Origin: Staphylococcus schweitzeri
Lineage (GTDB): Bacteria > Bacillota > Bacilli > Staphylococcales > Staphylococcaceae
Assembly: GCF_002902405.1 (NCBI RefSeq)
Contig: NZ_PPQS01000012.1
Span: forward strand, 1 to 35,247
Reading direction: 5' to 3'
DNA: 35,247 nt
In this document: positions 11,164 to 17,659 of the stretch, piece by piece
Position numbering within the stretch: the first letter of the stretch is position 1
Layout of the letters: each line of letters starts with the position of its first letter
Notes under the pieces: generated by a model
Told to the model about the DNA's origin: nothing
The model's database searches: none
What the model saw: the letters and a program-made list of their open reading frames with translations, nothing else
Program-made: the position numbers and the translations under genes

Positions 11164-11217
11164 AAGCAATTTAAGTTTAGTTATTGTAGATTTTAACTTG
11201 AACTTAGATTGCTTTTT
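11164..11217 (+). terminator. Terminator of htrA-ktrD
   Basis: A long imperfect hairpin begins AAGCAATTTAAGTT and ends AACTTAGATTGCTT, followed by a T run. It lies six bases after the ktrD stop. Confidence 0.82.
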
Positions 11218-11296
11218 TGGTTAGTATTTTCAACTTATTATATAAGAAGATTAGTATTGAACATGGTAAACTATAAACAATGAGAGGTGTAACGAG

Positions 11297-12805
11297 ATGG
11301 AAATGAATGAGAATATTAATATAGAAATCTTAACTACGTCAGATATGCATAGCCATTTTTTAAATGGAGATTATGGTTCTAATATTTATAGAGCAGGTAC
11401 TTATGTTAACCAAGTTAGATCACAAAACCATCGTGTAATTTTGTTAGATAGTGGAGGTAGTTTAGCTGGTTCTCTAGCAGCATATTATTATGCAATTGTT
11501 GCACCTTACAAACGTCACCCTATGATTAAGTTAATGAATCGAATGCATTATGATGCAAGCGGTGTAAGTCCAAGTGAATTTAAATTCGGATTATCATTTT
11601 TAACACGATCGATTGCACTTGCGCGTTTTCCATGGTTATCAGCTAATATAGAATATAATGTTACTAAGGAACCTTATTTTTCAACACCGTACTGTATTAA
11701 GAATTTCGGAGATTTAAAAATCGCAATCGTAGGGGTCACTGCAGATGGTCTAATGGAAAATGAGTATTCAGAAATGGAGCAAGATGTTACTATTGAAAAA
11801 ACTTTATTAGCATCTAAACGTTGGATTAGATATATACATGAGGTTGAGGAACCTGACTTTTTAATAGTTATTTATCATGGTGGGCTGAATAAAATTAGTA
11901 ATAACACAAAAAATAAAAAAGCAAATTCAAATGAAGCGGAAAAATTAATGGAAGAAATCGGTGTTATAGATTTAATGATTACGGCACACCAGCATCAAAC
12001 AATTGTAGGTCATGACCATGAAACGTATTACGTTCAAGCAGGACAGGATGCAAAAGAACTTGTACATCTTTCAATTAATTTTAAAAAGCGAACAACAACT
12101 TACGAGGTTGAGAATATTGATTCTAAAGTAATAGACTTGAATGAATATGAAGAAAATCAAGAATTACTTGATTTAACATTTTATGATAGAAAAGCCGTGG
12201 CATTTTGGTCTCAAGAAGTCATAAATAATGATGAATTAAACATAACAGTTAATGGCTTGCAAGATTTAGTTTGTCAAAATCATCCATTTGCACAGTTGCT
12301 ACATGATGCGATTAAAATTGCATTTGATAATGATATTACATGTGTTCATGTTCCTACGAATGGTGAGAAAGGCTTAAATGGTCAGATTAAAAATGAAGAT
12401 TTATATCATGCGTATCCTTACCCTGACAAACCGATGGATATGACGGTGAATGGTCAAAGTATTAAAGATATGTTGGAATATAGTTATTCGCATCTTGATT
12501 TTGTTGATGAACAATTAAGTTTAACAATTATTGATGAAACGTTATGTACAATGTGGCAAGGGTTTAACTATGAGGTTGATATGAGCCGAGACCCGGGGCA
12601 CCGTGTAGCATTAGAAAATATAAATTTAGAAAAAACTTATAGAATTACAATGACTGACTATTGTTATAGAAATTACAAAAATTATTTGAAAGATGCAATT
12701 GTTCATGAGTCGTATGAGGAGACAATGAGTACGTTGATTGCAGAAAAGTTAAAAGATCCGGATTATAGCATTAATTGTATAGATAACTTTATAGTTCGTA
12801 AATAG
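11297..12805 (+). CDS. 5'-nucleotidase/metallophosphoesterase-like protein with altered metal site
   Basis: This cytosolic protein of 502 residues has the two-part layout of bacterial 5'-nucleotidases: a metallophosphoesterase half (about 8-260) and a C-terminal nucleotide-binding half. The first metal motif is present (SDMHSH, D16 and H18), as are YHGG (H194) and AHQHQ (H231, H233). Two others are not standard: DSGG (51-54) stands where D-x-G-D is usual, and GVSPSEFKFG (89-98) stands where GNHEFDxG is expected. The bridging Asp and the catalytic Asn-His pair therefore seem to be missing. The start ATG follows GAGAGGTG. The gene stands alone, with a terminator after it. The enzyme class is inferred from fold; activity is doubtful. 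Confidence 0.8.
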   Translation: MEMNENINIEILTTSDMHSHFLNGDYGSNIYRAGTYVNQVRSQNHRVILLDSGGSLAGSLAAYYYAIVAPYKRHPMIKLMNRMHYDASGVSPSEFKFGLSFLTRSIALARFPWLSANIEYNVTKEPYFSTPYCIKNFGDLKIAIVGVTADGLMENEYSEMEQDVTIEKTLLASKRWIRYIHEVEEPDFLIVIYHGGLNKISNNTKNKKANSNEAEKLMEEIGVIDLMITAHQHQTIVGHDHETYYVQAGQDAKELVHLSINFKKRTTTYEVENIDSKVIDLNEYEENQELLDLTFYDRKAVAFWSQEVINNDELNITVNGLQDLVCQNHPFAQLLHDAIKIAFDNDITCVHVPTNGEKGLNGQIKNEDLYHAYPYPDKPMDMTVNGQSIKDMLEYSYSHLDFVDEQLSLTIIDETLCTMWQGFNYEVDMSRDPGHRVALENINLEKTYRITMTDYCYRNYKNYLKDAIVHESYEETMSTLIAEKLKDPDYSINCIDNFIVRK

Positions 12806-12851
12806 TGAAGCGTTGTACCGTGACAAAATAGAGATAATATTAACAAAAATT

Positions 12852-12896
12852 AAAAACCTTTCTTAGAGAATTTTGGCTAGGAAAGGTTTTTGGGTT
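12852..12896 (+). terminator. Terminator of the nucleotidase-like gene
   Basis: AAAAACCTTTC pairs with GAAAGGTTTTT, and the stem extends inward by TTAG/CTAG. T-rich sequence follows. Confidence 0.85.
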
Positions 12897-12956
12897 TTTA
12901 GAATATATATTATAGCTGATTGGCAAACATTTGATAGATGCTTTACAAAAGAAAAT

Positions 12957-12989
12957 AAAAAAAGCTTAAATGATATACACCATTTAAGC
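12957..12989 (-). terminator. Terminator of the tRNA transcript
   Basis: On the minus strand GCTTAAATG pairs with CATTTAAGC and is followed by seven Ts, seven bases after the tRNA-Ser gene. Confidence 0.85.
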
Positions 12990-12995
12990 ATAAAA

Positions 12996-13084
12996 CGGAA
13001 ACGGAGGGATTCGAACCCTCGCGCCGCTTTCGCGACCTACACCCTTAGCAGGGGCGCCTCTTCAGCCAACTTGAGTACGTTTCC
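12996..13084 (-). tRNA. tRNA-Ser (anticodon GCT)
   Basis: This 89-base gene has a long variable arm, as class II tRNAs do. The acceptor stem GGAAACG pairs with CGTTTCC and the discriminator is G. The anticodon loop CTGCTAA gives GCT, which reads AGC and AGT serine codons. The 3' CCA is not encoded: the gene is followed by TTTT. It lies two bases downstream of tRNA-Asn and shares its transcript. Confidence 0.95.
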
Positions 13085-13086
13085 AA

Positions 13087-13161
13087 TGGCTCCACAGGTA
13101 GGACTCGAACCTACGACCGATCGGTTAACAGCCGATAGCTCTACCACTGAGCTACTGTGGA
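13087..13161 (-). tRNA. tRNA-Asn (anticodon GTT)
   Basis: The gene is 75 bases long including an encoded CCA. The acceptor stem TCCACAG pairs with CTGTGGA and the discriminator is G. The anticodon loop CTGTTAA gives GTT (asparagine) and the T-arm holds GGTTCGAGTCC. It is the first gene of a two-tRNA transcript and, unlike its neighbour, encodes its CCA end. Confidence 0.96.
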
Positions 13162-13198
13162 TTAATTTATATGTGTTTGAATATCAAGCACAAATATT

Positions 13199-13226
13199 AT
13201 TATAACAAGATTAAGTTAATTTGCAA
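13199..13226 (-). promoter_or_regulatory. Promoter of the tRNA-Asn/tRNA-Ser transcript
   Basis: On the minus strand TTGCAA (13226-13221) and TATAAT (13204-13199) are 16 bp apart. The predicted start lies about 30 bases before tRNA-Asn. Confidence 0.75.
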
Positions 13227-13236
13227 TAGATACCAT

Positions 13237-13289
13237 AAAAAAATATGCGGAACATTTACACTATATTTATAAAACATTCCGCATATTTT
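13237..13289 (-). terminator. Terminator of comK
   Basis: A perfect 13-bp stem, AAAATATGCGGAA with TTCCGCATATTTT, flanks a 24-base loop. On the minus strand it ends in a T run and lies 13 bases after the comK stop. Confidence 0.85.
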
Positions 13290-13302
13290 AAAAATAAACA
13301 AT

Positions 13303-13872
13303 TTATTTATCTTCGAATAGGGAATAACGCGTTAATGCTTCAAATACGTTTAATGTGGCTTTATTATAATCTATAGGTTGATCGGGATTTTTAGAAACCA
13401 TGCGAGATTGTTTGTCTACCATATAGTAGTAAAAAATGGAATTGTTATATTGGTGCCATAAACTGTGGTATGAAACATGAAGAATAATTGATTCGTTATT
13501 AATAAAAGTTACTTTACATTTACGATTTTTTAATTCTTTAATACTTTCGATATAATGCATATTTAGCCAAATGTTTTCGTGTTGTCTATCAGAATGAGTT
13601 GGGAAAAAATAAGTTGGAAATAATGGTGTTAGTAAAATAGGTGGTTTACTAGAAATTCCAGTAATGCGGTTTGTTTCTGCTTTCTTGCCAAGGTAAGTAT
13701 TACCATAAAATTTGCAAGAGCGTTCAATGATTTTTTGGACTTTAAATGGGTTTTGTATACGCGTTTTATCAAACCGGATAATTTCGCTACCATTTCTTTG
13801 ATCATCATCATCAAATGCTGGTCGAATAACCATGTCTCCTTTACGTATTACATAAATATTTTGTGAATACAT
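13303..13872 (-). CDS. comK: ComK competence transcription factor (ComK1 type)
   Basis: ComK is the DNA-binding master activator of late competence genes, acting on promoters of DNA-uptake machinery. The 189 residues match full-length staphylococcal ComK1, with the conserved block IIRFDKTRIQNPFKVQ near residues 28-45 and the long mixed alpha/beta core. No frameshift is present. The start is the ATG at 13872 (MYSQNIYV), eight bases after GAGG; a TTG two codons earlier is less likely. It is a single-gene unit with a near-consensus promoter and its own terminator. In S. aureus competence also depends on SigH encoded elsewhere. The second, often truncated comK2 copy is not in this window. Confidence 0.92.
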   Translation of the reverse strand: MYSQNIYVIRKGDMVIRPAFDDDDQRNGSEIIRFDKTRIQNPFKVQKIIERSCKFYGNTYLGKKAETNRITGISSKPPILLTPLFPTYFFPTHSDRQHENIWLNMHYIESIKELKNRKCKVTFINNESIILHVSYHSLWHQYNNSIFYYYMVDKQSRMVSKNPDQPIDYNKATLNVFEALTRYSLFEDK

Positions 13873-13938
13873 AAGCAAAACCTCGCTTTATTAAGTTTTA
13901 AACCATTAATATAAAAATAAAATTAATGATATAAAGTT

Positions 13939-13966
13939 ATTTTATAATAAAAATTCGAATTGTCAA
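13939..13966 (-). promoter_or_regulatory. Probable comK promoter
   Basis: On the minus strand a perfect TTGACA (13966-13961) is followed after 16 bp by TAAAAT (13944-13939). This leaves a leader of about 60 AT-rich bases before comK. Confidence 0.65.
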
Positions 13967-14021
13967 GTTATTATTTTGGTGAAAAACTACAATATTTTTT
14001 GATTAATAGTCAGAATATTCA

Positions 14022-14050
14022 TTGATTTCAAAATTAGAAAAATGTATACT
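14022..14050 (+). promoter_or_regulatory. Promoter of the IDEAL-domain gene
   Basis: TTGATT (14022-14027) and TATACT (14045-14050) are 17 bp apart. The start codon lies 32 bp after the -10. Confidence 0.65.
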
Positions 14051-14081
14051 TATTATAAATTAAAGAAAGGTAGTGATTTCT

Positions 14082-14300
14082 ATGAAATACAATACTAATG
14101 TTAAACATACAACTTTAGAAGCATTTGTCACAACCGTCAATGATTTAGGTATTGAATTAATTATCAATGAAGCACTTCGAGAGGTAAGAAAACGACAGCT
14201 CGTAGAACTCATAGATGATGCACTCATCAATAAAGATGAAGCAGCATTTAATCAATATACGACAGAATACAAAAATTTGGAGGCATTTCTCGGTGAATAA
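14082..14300 (+). CDS. IDEAL-domain small protein
   Basis: This soluble protein of 72 residues has a charged C-terminal segment, RQLVELIDDALINKDEAAFN, typical of the IDEAL domain. Related Bacillales domains sit on regulators such as ComK partners or in small stand-alone proteins; no exact role is known here. The start is the ATG at 14082 after AAAGG; an in-frame GTG at 14073 is only two bases from that site. It is transcribed divergently from comK and convergently to lplA, with a shared terminator. Confidence 0.8.
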   Translation: MKYNTNVKHTTLEAFVTTVNDLGIELIINEALREVRKRQLVELIDDALINKDEAAFNQYTTEYKNLEAFLGE

Positions 14301-14330
14301 CATTGATTCGAATTCCATAACGCAATCATA

Positions 14331-14374
14331 AAAGGACTATTCTTAACATTTCATACATGTAAGAATAGTCCTTT
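14331..14374. terminator. Bidirectional terminator between the IDEAL gene and lplA
   Basis: A perfect 15-bp stem, AAAGGACTATTCTTA with TAAGAATAGTCCTTT, has A and T runs on the two sides, so it can serve both converging genes. Confidence 0.88.
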
Positions 14375-14380
14375 AATCAT

Positions 14381-15367
14381 TTATGACATTAATCGAATTA
14401 ATTCGTTTTTATCAATATCACCAAAATAGTGATATAAATCATATTCTGATAGTGCTTCTTCTATATGTTCAAAGTCGTGTAAACAACCGGCTAATGCATT
14501 TTCAAGATCAGTGACATCTCCGACACCAAAGAAATCACCGAAAATTTTAGCGTGTTCGATTTTACCACGTTTAACATCAAACTTAATTTGTACAAACCCT
14601 TTTTCAAATTTTTCCTCGCGTTCAAAGTTATATTTTGGATTTCTACCGTAATTCCATTCCCAAGTTCTATATTTAGTATTACTTAATTTTTCTATTTTTT
14701 TCCAATCTTCATCAGTTAAGTGATATTCTTCTACTTCAGTTTCTCCAAAGATTGTTTTCAAGATGATTTTCTTAAATTCTTCAATCGCTAATGGTTCATC
14801 TAAAAATTCTTGGATATTTGCTACTCGTTTACGAACAGATTTAATACCTTTTGATTTAATCTTAGCTGGATTAACTTTTAGTGCATTCTGAACTTCGTCT
14901 AAGTCACTATTTAACATCAAAGTACCATGACTAAACATTCTATTTTTAACTTTAACCATGGCGTTACCAGAGATTTTAGCTTGTCCAACTTGAATATCGT
15001 TACGACCAGTTAATTCAGCATTTACGCCTAAAGATTGTAGCGCTTGAACAATTGGTTCTGTGAATTTTTGGAAATTATGGAAACTGTTACCATCATCATC
15101 TGTGATAAAACTAAAGTTTAAATTACCAGTATCATGATAAACAGCACCACCACCAGAAATTCTTCTAACTACATCGATGTTATGAGCATCAATATATGAT
15201 TGATTTACTTCCTCTATAGTATTTTGATTCTTTCCAACAATGATAGATGGTCTATTTATGTAAAATAAAAAGTAACTTTCTTCTGCTGGTAGATTTTTTA
15301 AAACATATTCTTCCATTGCTAAGTTTAAAGTTGGATCTGTAATACTATTATTACTAATAAATTTCAT
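14381..15367 (-). CDS. lplA: Lipoate-protein ligase LplA1
   Basis: LplA activates lipoate with ATP and attaches it to lysine of lipoyl domains such as H protein or E2 subunits, acting in lipoate salvage. The 328 residues match the family. The lipoate-binding motif RRISGGGAVYHD is at 68-79 and the catalytic Lys K131 sits in AKISGNAM. An accessory C-terminal domain follows. The ATG at 15367 comes after GGGAGAG. Gene order and length agree with S. aureus LplA1; the second ligase, LplA2, is elsewhere. Confidence 0.93.
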   Translation of the reverse strand: MKFISNNSITDPTLNLAMEEYVLKNLPAEESYFLFYINRPSIIVGKNQNTIEEVNQSYIDAHNIDVVRRISGGGAVYHDTGNLNFSFITDDDGNSFHNFQKFTEPIVQALQSLGVNAELTGRNDIQVGQAKISGNAMVKVKNRMFSHGTLMLNSDLDEVQNALKVNPAKIKSKGIKSVRKRVANIQEFLDEPLAIEEFKKIILKTIFGETEVEEYHLTDEDWKKIEKLSNTKYRTWEWNYGRNPKYNFEREEKFEKGFVQIKFDVKRGKIEHAKIFGDFFGVGDVTDLENALAGCLHDFEHIEEALSEYDLYHYFGDIDKNELIRLMS

Positions 15368-15507
15368 TACAATCTCTCCCTTATTTCTATATATTCTCTA
15401 CTTATTTATGCCTCAACTTTGCTCAAAATGCCAATTATTTACTCACAAATCATTCTAAATATCGGCTTAAAGTTACATTTTATTATTTTTGATTGTTAAT
15501 AGTTTAT

Positions 15508-15536
15508 TTGTTAAGTGAATTTTAGTACAATATAAT
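15508..15536 (+). promoter_or_regulatory. Promoter of the DUF2187-CPBP unit
   Basis: TTGTTA (15508-15513) and TATAAT (15531-15536) are 17 bp apart, 28 bp before the first gene. Confidence 0.75.
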
Positions 15537-15563
15537 TTAGTTATAATTTAAGGAGGACTTAAA

Positions 15564-15740
15564 ATGACTGTTGCAGAAGTGGGTAACATTGTTGAGTTTA
15601 TGGATGGATTAAGAGGTCGTGTTGAAAAAATCAACGATAACTCTGTTATTGTTGACTTAACAATTATGGAAAATTTTAATGACCTTGATTTACCGGAAAA
15701 AACTGTTATCAATCATAAACGATATAAGATTGTTGAATAA
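15564..15740 (+). CDS. DUF2187 (YkvS-like) small protein
   Basis: This protein of 58 residues starts MTVAEVGNIVEF and ends KRYKIVE. The pattern VGNIVEFxxGLRGRVEKINDNSVIVDL forms a small beta barrel of the KOW/SH3 kind that defines DUF2187 in Bacillales; its function is unknown. A strong AGGAGG site lies eight bases before the ATG. A CPBP-like gene starts 14 bp downstream and shares the promoter and terminator. Confidence 0.85.
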   Translation: MTVAEVGNIVEFMDGLRGRVEKINDNSVIVDLTIMENFNDLDLPEKTVINHKRYKIVE

Positions 15741-15754
15741 GAAGGTAAGTTATA

Positions 15755-16357
15755 ATGAATAAAATCTCGAAAGCTTTAACTTGGTTTATTATAAGTTTTA
15801 TTATATTTCATCTCATTTTATTTATAATGTGGGGCGAACACCAAGAGTATTGGTATTTATATACAGGTATTATGTTAATTGCTGGTATAAGTTATGTATT
15901 TTATCAAAGAGATATTGAATCTAAGCGGCTGCTTACATCAATTGGTGTTGGTATTATTACAGCAATTATTCTAATTATGCTTCAACTTTTATTCTCACTT
16001 ATAACTTCTAATTTAAGTTATAGTTCATTAATTAAAGAATTAGCGAGAACGGGTGTTAATTGGAAATGGCAAATGTTAGTAACATTGCTTTTTGTCATTC
16101 CGTGTCACGAGTTATATATGAGAACTGTTTTACAAAAAGAATTAACCCATTTTTCAATACCAAAATGGGCTGTTATTATAATAACTGCAGTTTGTTCTAG
16201 TTCATTATTCATCTATTTAGATAATTGGTGGATAGTGACATTTATATTTGTTGCTCAAGTGATATTATCTTTAAGTTATGAATATACTCGACGTATTGCA
16301 ACAACATCCGTTGCACAAATTGTAGCTATTATATTGTTATTAATTTTTAATGCTTAA
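15755..16357 (+). CDS. CPBP-like (CAAX protease fold) membrane protein, motifs degraded
   Basis: This 200-residue membrane protein has six or more hydrophobic segments. It resembles CPBP (Abi) family intramembrane proteins in length and in the HELYMRTVLQ segment (118-127) that aligns with their E-E-x-x-x-R motif. Here the first Glu is His (H118-E119-x3-R123), and the second motif, F-x-x-x-H, reads FIYLD with no His. Proteolytic activity is therefore uncertain; other family members act as scaffolds or immunity proteins. It forms an operon with the DUF2187 gene. A terminator follows four bases after its stop. Confidence 0.7.
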   Translation: MNKISKALTWFIISFIIFHLILFIMWGEHQEYWYLYTGIMLIAGISYVFYQRDIESKRLLTSIGVGIITAIILIMLQLLFSLITSNLSYSSLIKELARTGVNWKWQMLVTLLFVIPCHELYMRTVLQKELTHFSIPKWAVIIITAVCSSSLFIYLDNWWIVTFIFVAQVILSLSYEYTRRIATTSVAQIVAIILLLIFNA

Positions 16358-16361
16358 ATAG

Positions 16362-16399
16362 GCTTTTCTTAGACGTATGTGTTCTAAGAAAAGCTTTTT
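16362..16399 (+). terminator. Terminator of the DUF2187-CPBP unit
   Basis: A perfect 12-bp stem, GCTTTTCTTAGA with TCTAAGAAAAGC, is followed by TTTTT. Confidence 0.9.
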
Positions 16400-16524
16400 G
16401 CTTTAGAATAGCAATACGAAGATTCAAGGCATGCTTCATTATAGTGGAAATATTTTTAACAGCAAGCGGTTATTATTGAGATTATGTTTTAGTCAGTTTT
16501 TTATCACTAAATATTTTATAAAAA

Positions 16525-16533
16525 TGGTATAAT
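16525..16533 (+). promoter_or_regulatory. Extended -10 promoter of the toxin mRNA
   Basis: TGGTATAAT is a full extended -10 (TGn-TATAAT). The -35 region is poor. Transcription would start near 16540 and give a leader of about 90 bases before the toxin. Confidence 0.65.
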
Positions 16534-16589
16534 ATTTTGTGGGCAAGTTGAATTGATGGTGGCTATCTGAGTAAAGGGGGGTGGTGCTT

Positions 16590-16613
16590 ATGGCATTACT
16601 TAACACTTTTTAA
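16590..16613 (+). CDS. Possible seven-residue leader peptide of the toxin mRNA
   Basis: ATG at 16590 follows GGGGGGTGG, the best ribosome site in the leader, and encodes MALLNTF before a stop. The stop overlaps the AAAGGA site that serves the toxin, so translation of the leader could feed or mask toxin translation. In SprG1 of S. aureus, as I recall it, an equivalent upstream ATG is in frame and gives a longer toxin; here the frame is shifted and an in-frame TAA at 16601 closes the long form. This may be a remnant rather than a working leader. Confidence 0.4.
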   Translation: MALLNTF

Positions 16614-16627
16614 AGGAAAAGCCTATT

Positions 16628-16735
16628 GTGATATCTATTGCAAACGCATTACATTTAATGCTAAGTTTCGGTATGTTTATCGTCACTTTCATTGGTGTAG
16701 TAGTCGCAATAATTAATTTAAACAATAAAAAATAA
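16628..16735 (+). CDS. SprG-like/holin-like type I toxin peptide
   Basis: This peptide of 35 residues starts with GTG (MISIANALHLML) and ends NLNNKK. One hydrophobic helix (about 8-28, including SFGMFIVTFIGVVVAI) is followed by a short basic tail. This is the pattern of small membrane-acting toxins of type I toxin-antitoxin pairs (SprG and the Hol-Tox group). The Shine-Dalgarno AAAGGAAAAG lies about ten bases before GTG. The coding end and the 3' untranslated region are covered by a convergent antisense RNA, as in sprG/sprF. It is too short to appear in most gene calls. Assignment to a numbered SprG locus cannot be made from sequence alone. Confidence 0.75.
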   Translation: MISIANALHLMLSFGMFIVTFIGVVVAIINLNNKK

Positions 16736-16845
16736 CCATCATTTCAAAACTTTGACAACGAATGATGGTTAAAGAAAATCTCATTTAGTCACCGTCTTTT
16801 TAACGGGCTCAATAGGCGACATGTTCCTGCATGTCGTCTTTTTAC
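16725..16845 (-). ncRNA. SprF-like antisense RNA (antitoxin) of the toxin gene
   Basis: A minus-strand promoter is visible: TAGACA (16881-16876), an 18-bp spacer and TACTAT (16857-16852). It predicts a start near 16845. Transcription runs leftward into the hairpin AACCATCATT/AATGATGGTT (16734-16743 and 16761-16770), which on this strand is followed by TATTTTTTATTG, an intrinsic terminator. The RNA, about 120 bases, would pair with the last toxin codons and the entire 3' untranslated region. The function is inferred from this layout. Confidence 0.6.
16815..16843 (+). terminator. Terminator of the toxin mRNA
   Basis: GGCGACATG pairs with CATGTCGTC (one G-U) around a six-base loop and is followed by TTTTT. 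It defines the 3' end of the toxin message about 108 bases after its stop codon. Confidence 0.82.
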
Positions 16846-16968
16846 ATTTTTATAGTAACATATCTTTTATTTAATTGTCTATTTTTATTAGATGTGTAAC
16901 AAAATTTTGAAGTATTTTTCGTATATTGCCTACTAAACATGCCAGATTTGTAAGGAAAATCATACTAT

Positions 16969-17022
16969 AGTAGAAATCACTTATGATTCTATGGCAGTAC
17001 TTATACATAAGTGATTTCTACT
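16969..17022. repeat. 17-bp perfect inverted repeat with 20-base spacer
   Basis: AGTAGAAATCACTTATG (16969-16985) is repeated as its exact reverse complement at 17006-17022. No T run follows on either strand, so it is not an ordinary terminator, and no gene covers it. It lies between the intact toxin locus and the truncated copy. Confidence 0.85.
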
Positions 17023-17053
17023 GAATATGTAATGAAGTTTATATATTAATAAA

Positions 17054-17175
17054 ACTTTCATTGGTATAGTAGTCGCAATACTTAATTTAAGCAATAAAAA
17101 ATAACCATCATTTCAAAACTTTGACAACGAATGATGGTTAAAGAAAATCTCATTTAATCATTCGTCTATTTACAT
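17054..17175 (+). pseudogene. 5'-truncated duplicate of the toxin locus
   Basis: From 17054 the sequence repeats the toxin locus from 16685 onward, with only a few substitutions over about 105 bases. It encodes the last toxin codons (TFIGIVVAILNLSNKK, stop) but has no start codon: an in-frame TGA lies about 20 bases before the homology begins. The AACCATCATT/AATGATGGTT hairpin is fully conserved (17103-17112, 17130-17139). Similarity ends near CATTTAATC, and the toxin terminator is missing. Confidence 0.85.
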
Positions 17176-17181
17176 ACTGCA
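17093..17181 (-). ncRNA. Possible orphan antitoxin RNA from the duplicate
   Basis: Right of the truncated copy a minus-strand promoter reads TGGACA (17216-17211), exactly 17 bp, TATATT (17193-17188), predicting a start near 17181. Leftward the copy keeps the antisense hairpin and its run of Ts. The RNA would be about 90 bases, and its 3' part is nearly identical to the antitoxin of the intact locus, so it could act in trans on the toxin message. Confidence 0.5.
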
Positions 17182-17257
17182 CAATTTAATATAATACAAT
17201 TATACTTTGATGTCCACTTAACATAAAGTAGTAAAAATGTGGAAAGGTAAATTCATC

Positions 17258-17286
17258 TTGAAAATATTCAGAAAATTCTGTATAAT
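17258..17286 (+). promoter_or_regulatory. Promoter of the bacteriocin operon
   Basis: TTGAAA (17258-17263), a 17-bp spacer and TATAAT (17281-17286) form a near-consensus housekeeping promoter 45 bp before the first gene. Confidence 0.85.
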
Positions 17287-17331
17287 TTAAATGAAGAGAT
17301 ATAGATTAAATATAAAGAGATGTTTTTTTAA

Positions 17332-17616
17332 ATGAAGAACAAAATTTTTGGCGCTATATTATATTTATCTTTAGCACTTGGATTATCAACAGCAGCTTAT
17401 GCATCTACAGAATACGCAGAAGGAGGCACCTGGAGTCACGGTGTCGGCAGTAAATATGTTTGGTCTTATTATTATCATGGTCATAAAGGACATGGTGCAA
17501 CAGCTATTGGAAAATACAGATCATTTAGTGGTTATACAAGAGCTGGTGTAAAAGCAAAAGCATCAGCTACTAAAAATAATTGGTGGGTCAATAGAGCATA
17601 TTATAACATTTATTAA
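17332..17616 (+). CDS. Lactococcin 972-family bacteriocin precursor
   Basis: This secreted peptide of 94 residues has a Sec signal peptide: MKNK, a hydrophobic stretch and AYA with likely cleavage after residue 24. The mature part begins near EYAEGGTWSHGVG and ends NNWWVNRAYYNIY. The Gly/Tyr/His-rich body with the W-x-H-G-x-G start and the RAGVKAKA segment matches lactococcin 972, an unmodified bacteriocin that binds lipid II and blocks septum formation. That target is known for the Lactococcus protein and only inferred here. The ribosome site is weak (AAAGAGATG). It is the first gene of a four-gene operon with its own export or immunity genes. Confidence 0.88.
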   Translation: MKNKIFGAILYLSLALGLSTAAYASTEYAEGGTWSHGVGSKYVWSYYYHGHKGHGATAIGKYRSFSGYTRAGVKAKASATKNNWWVNRAYYNIY

Positions 17617-17659
17617 ATACTAAATAATCATACAAAATAAACAACGCAAGAGGTACAAC

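Noticed and set aside
12873..13205. A 110-codon plus-strand frame
   Set aside because: It runs antisense through both tRNA genes and two terminators and has no ribosome site; it is a by-product of tRNA sequence.
17033..17104. A second functional toxin in the duplicate
   Set aside because: An in-frame TGA precedes the homology and no start codon or ribosome site gives the hydrophobic helix, so only the antisense part can be functional.
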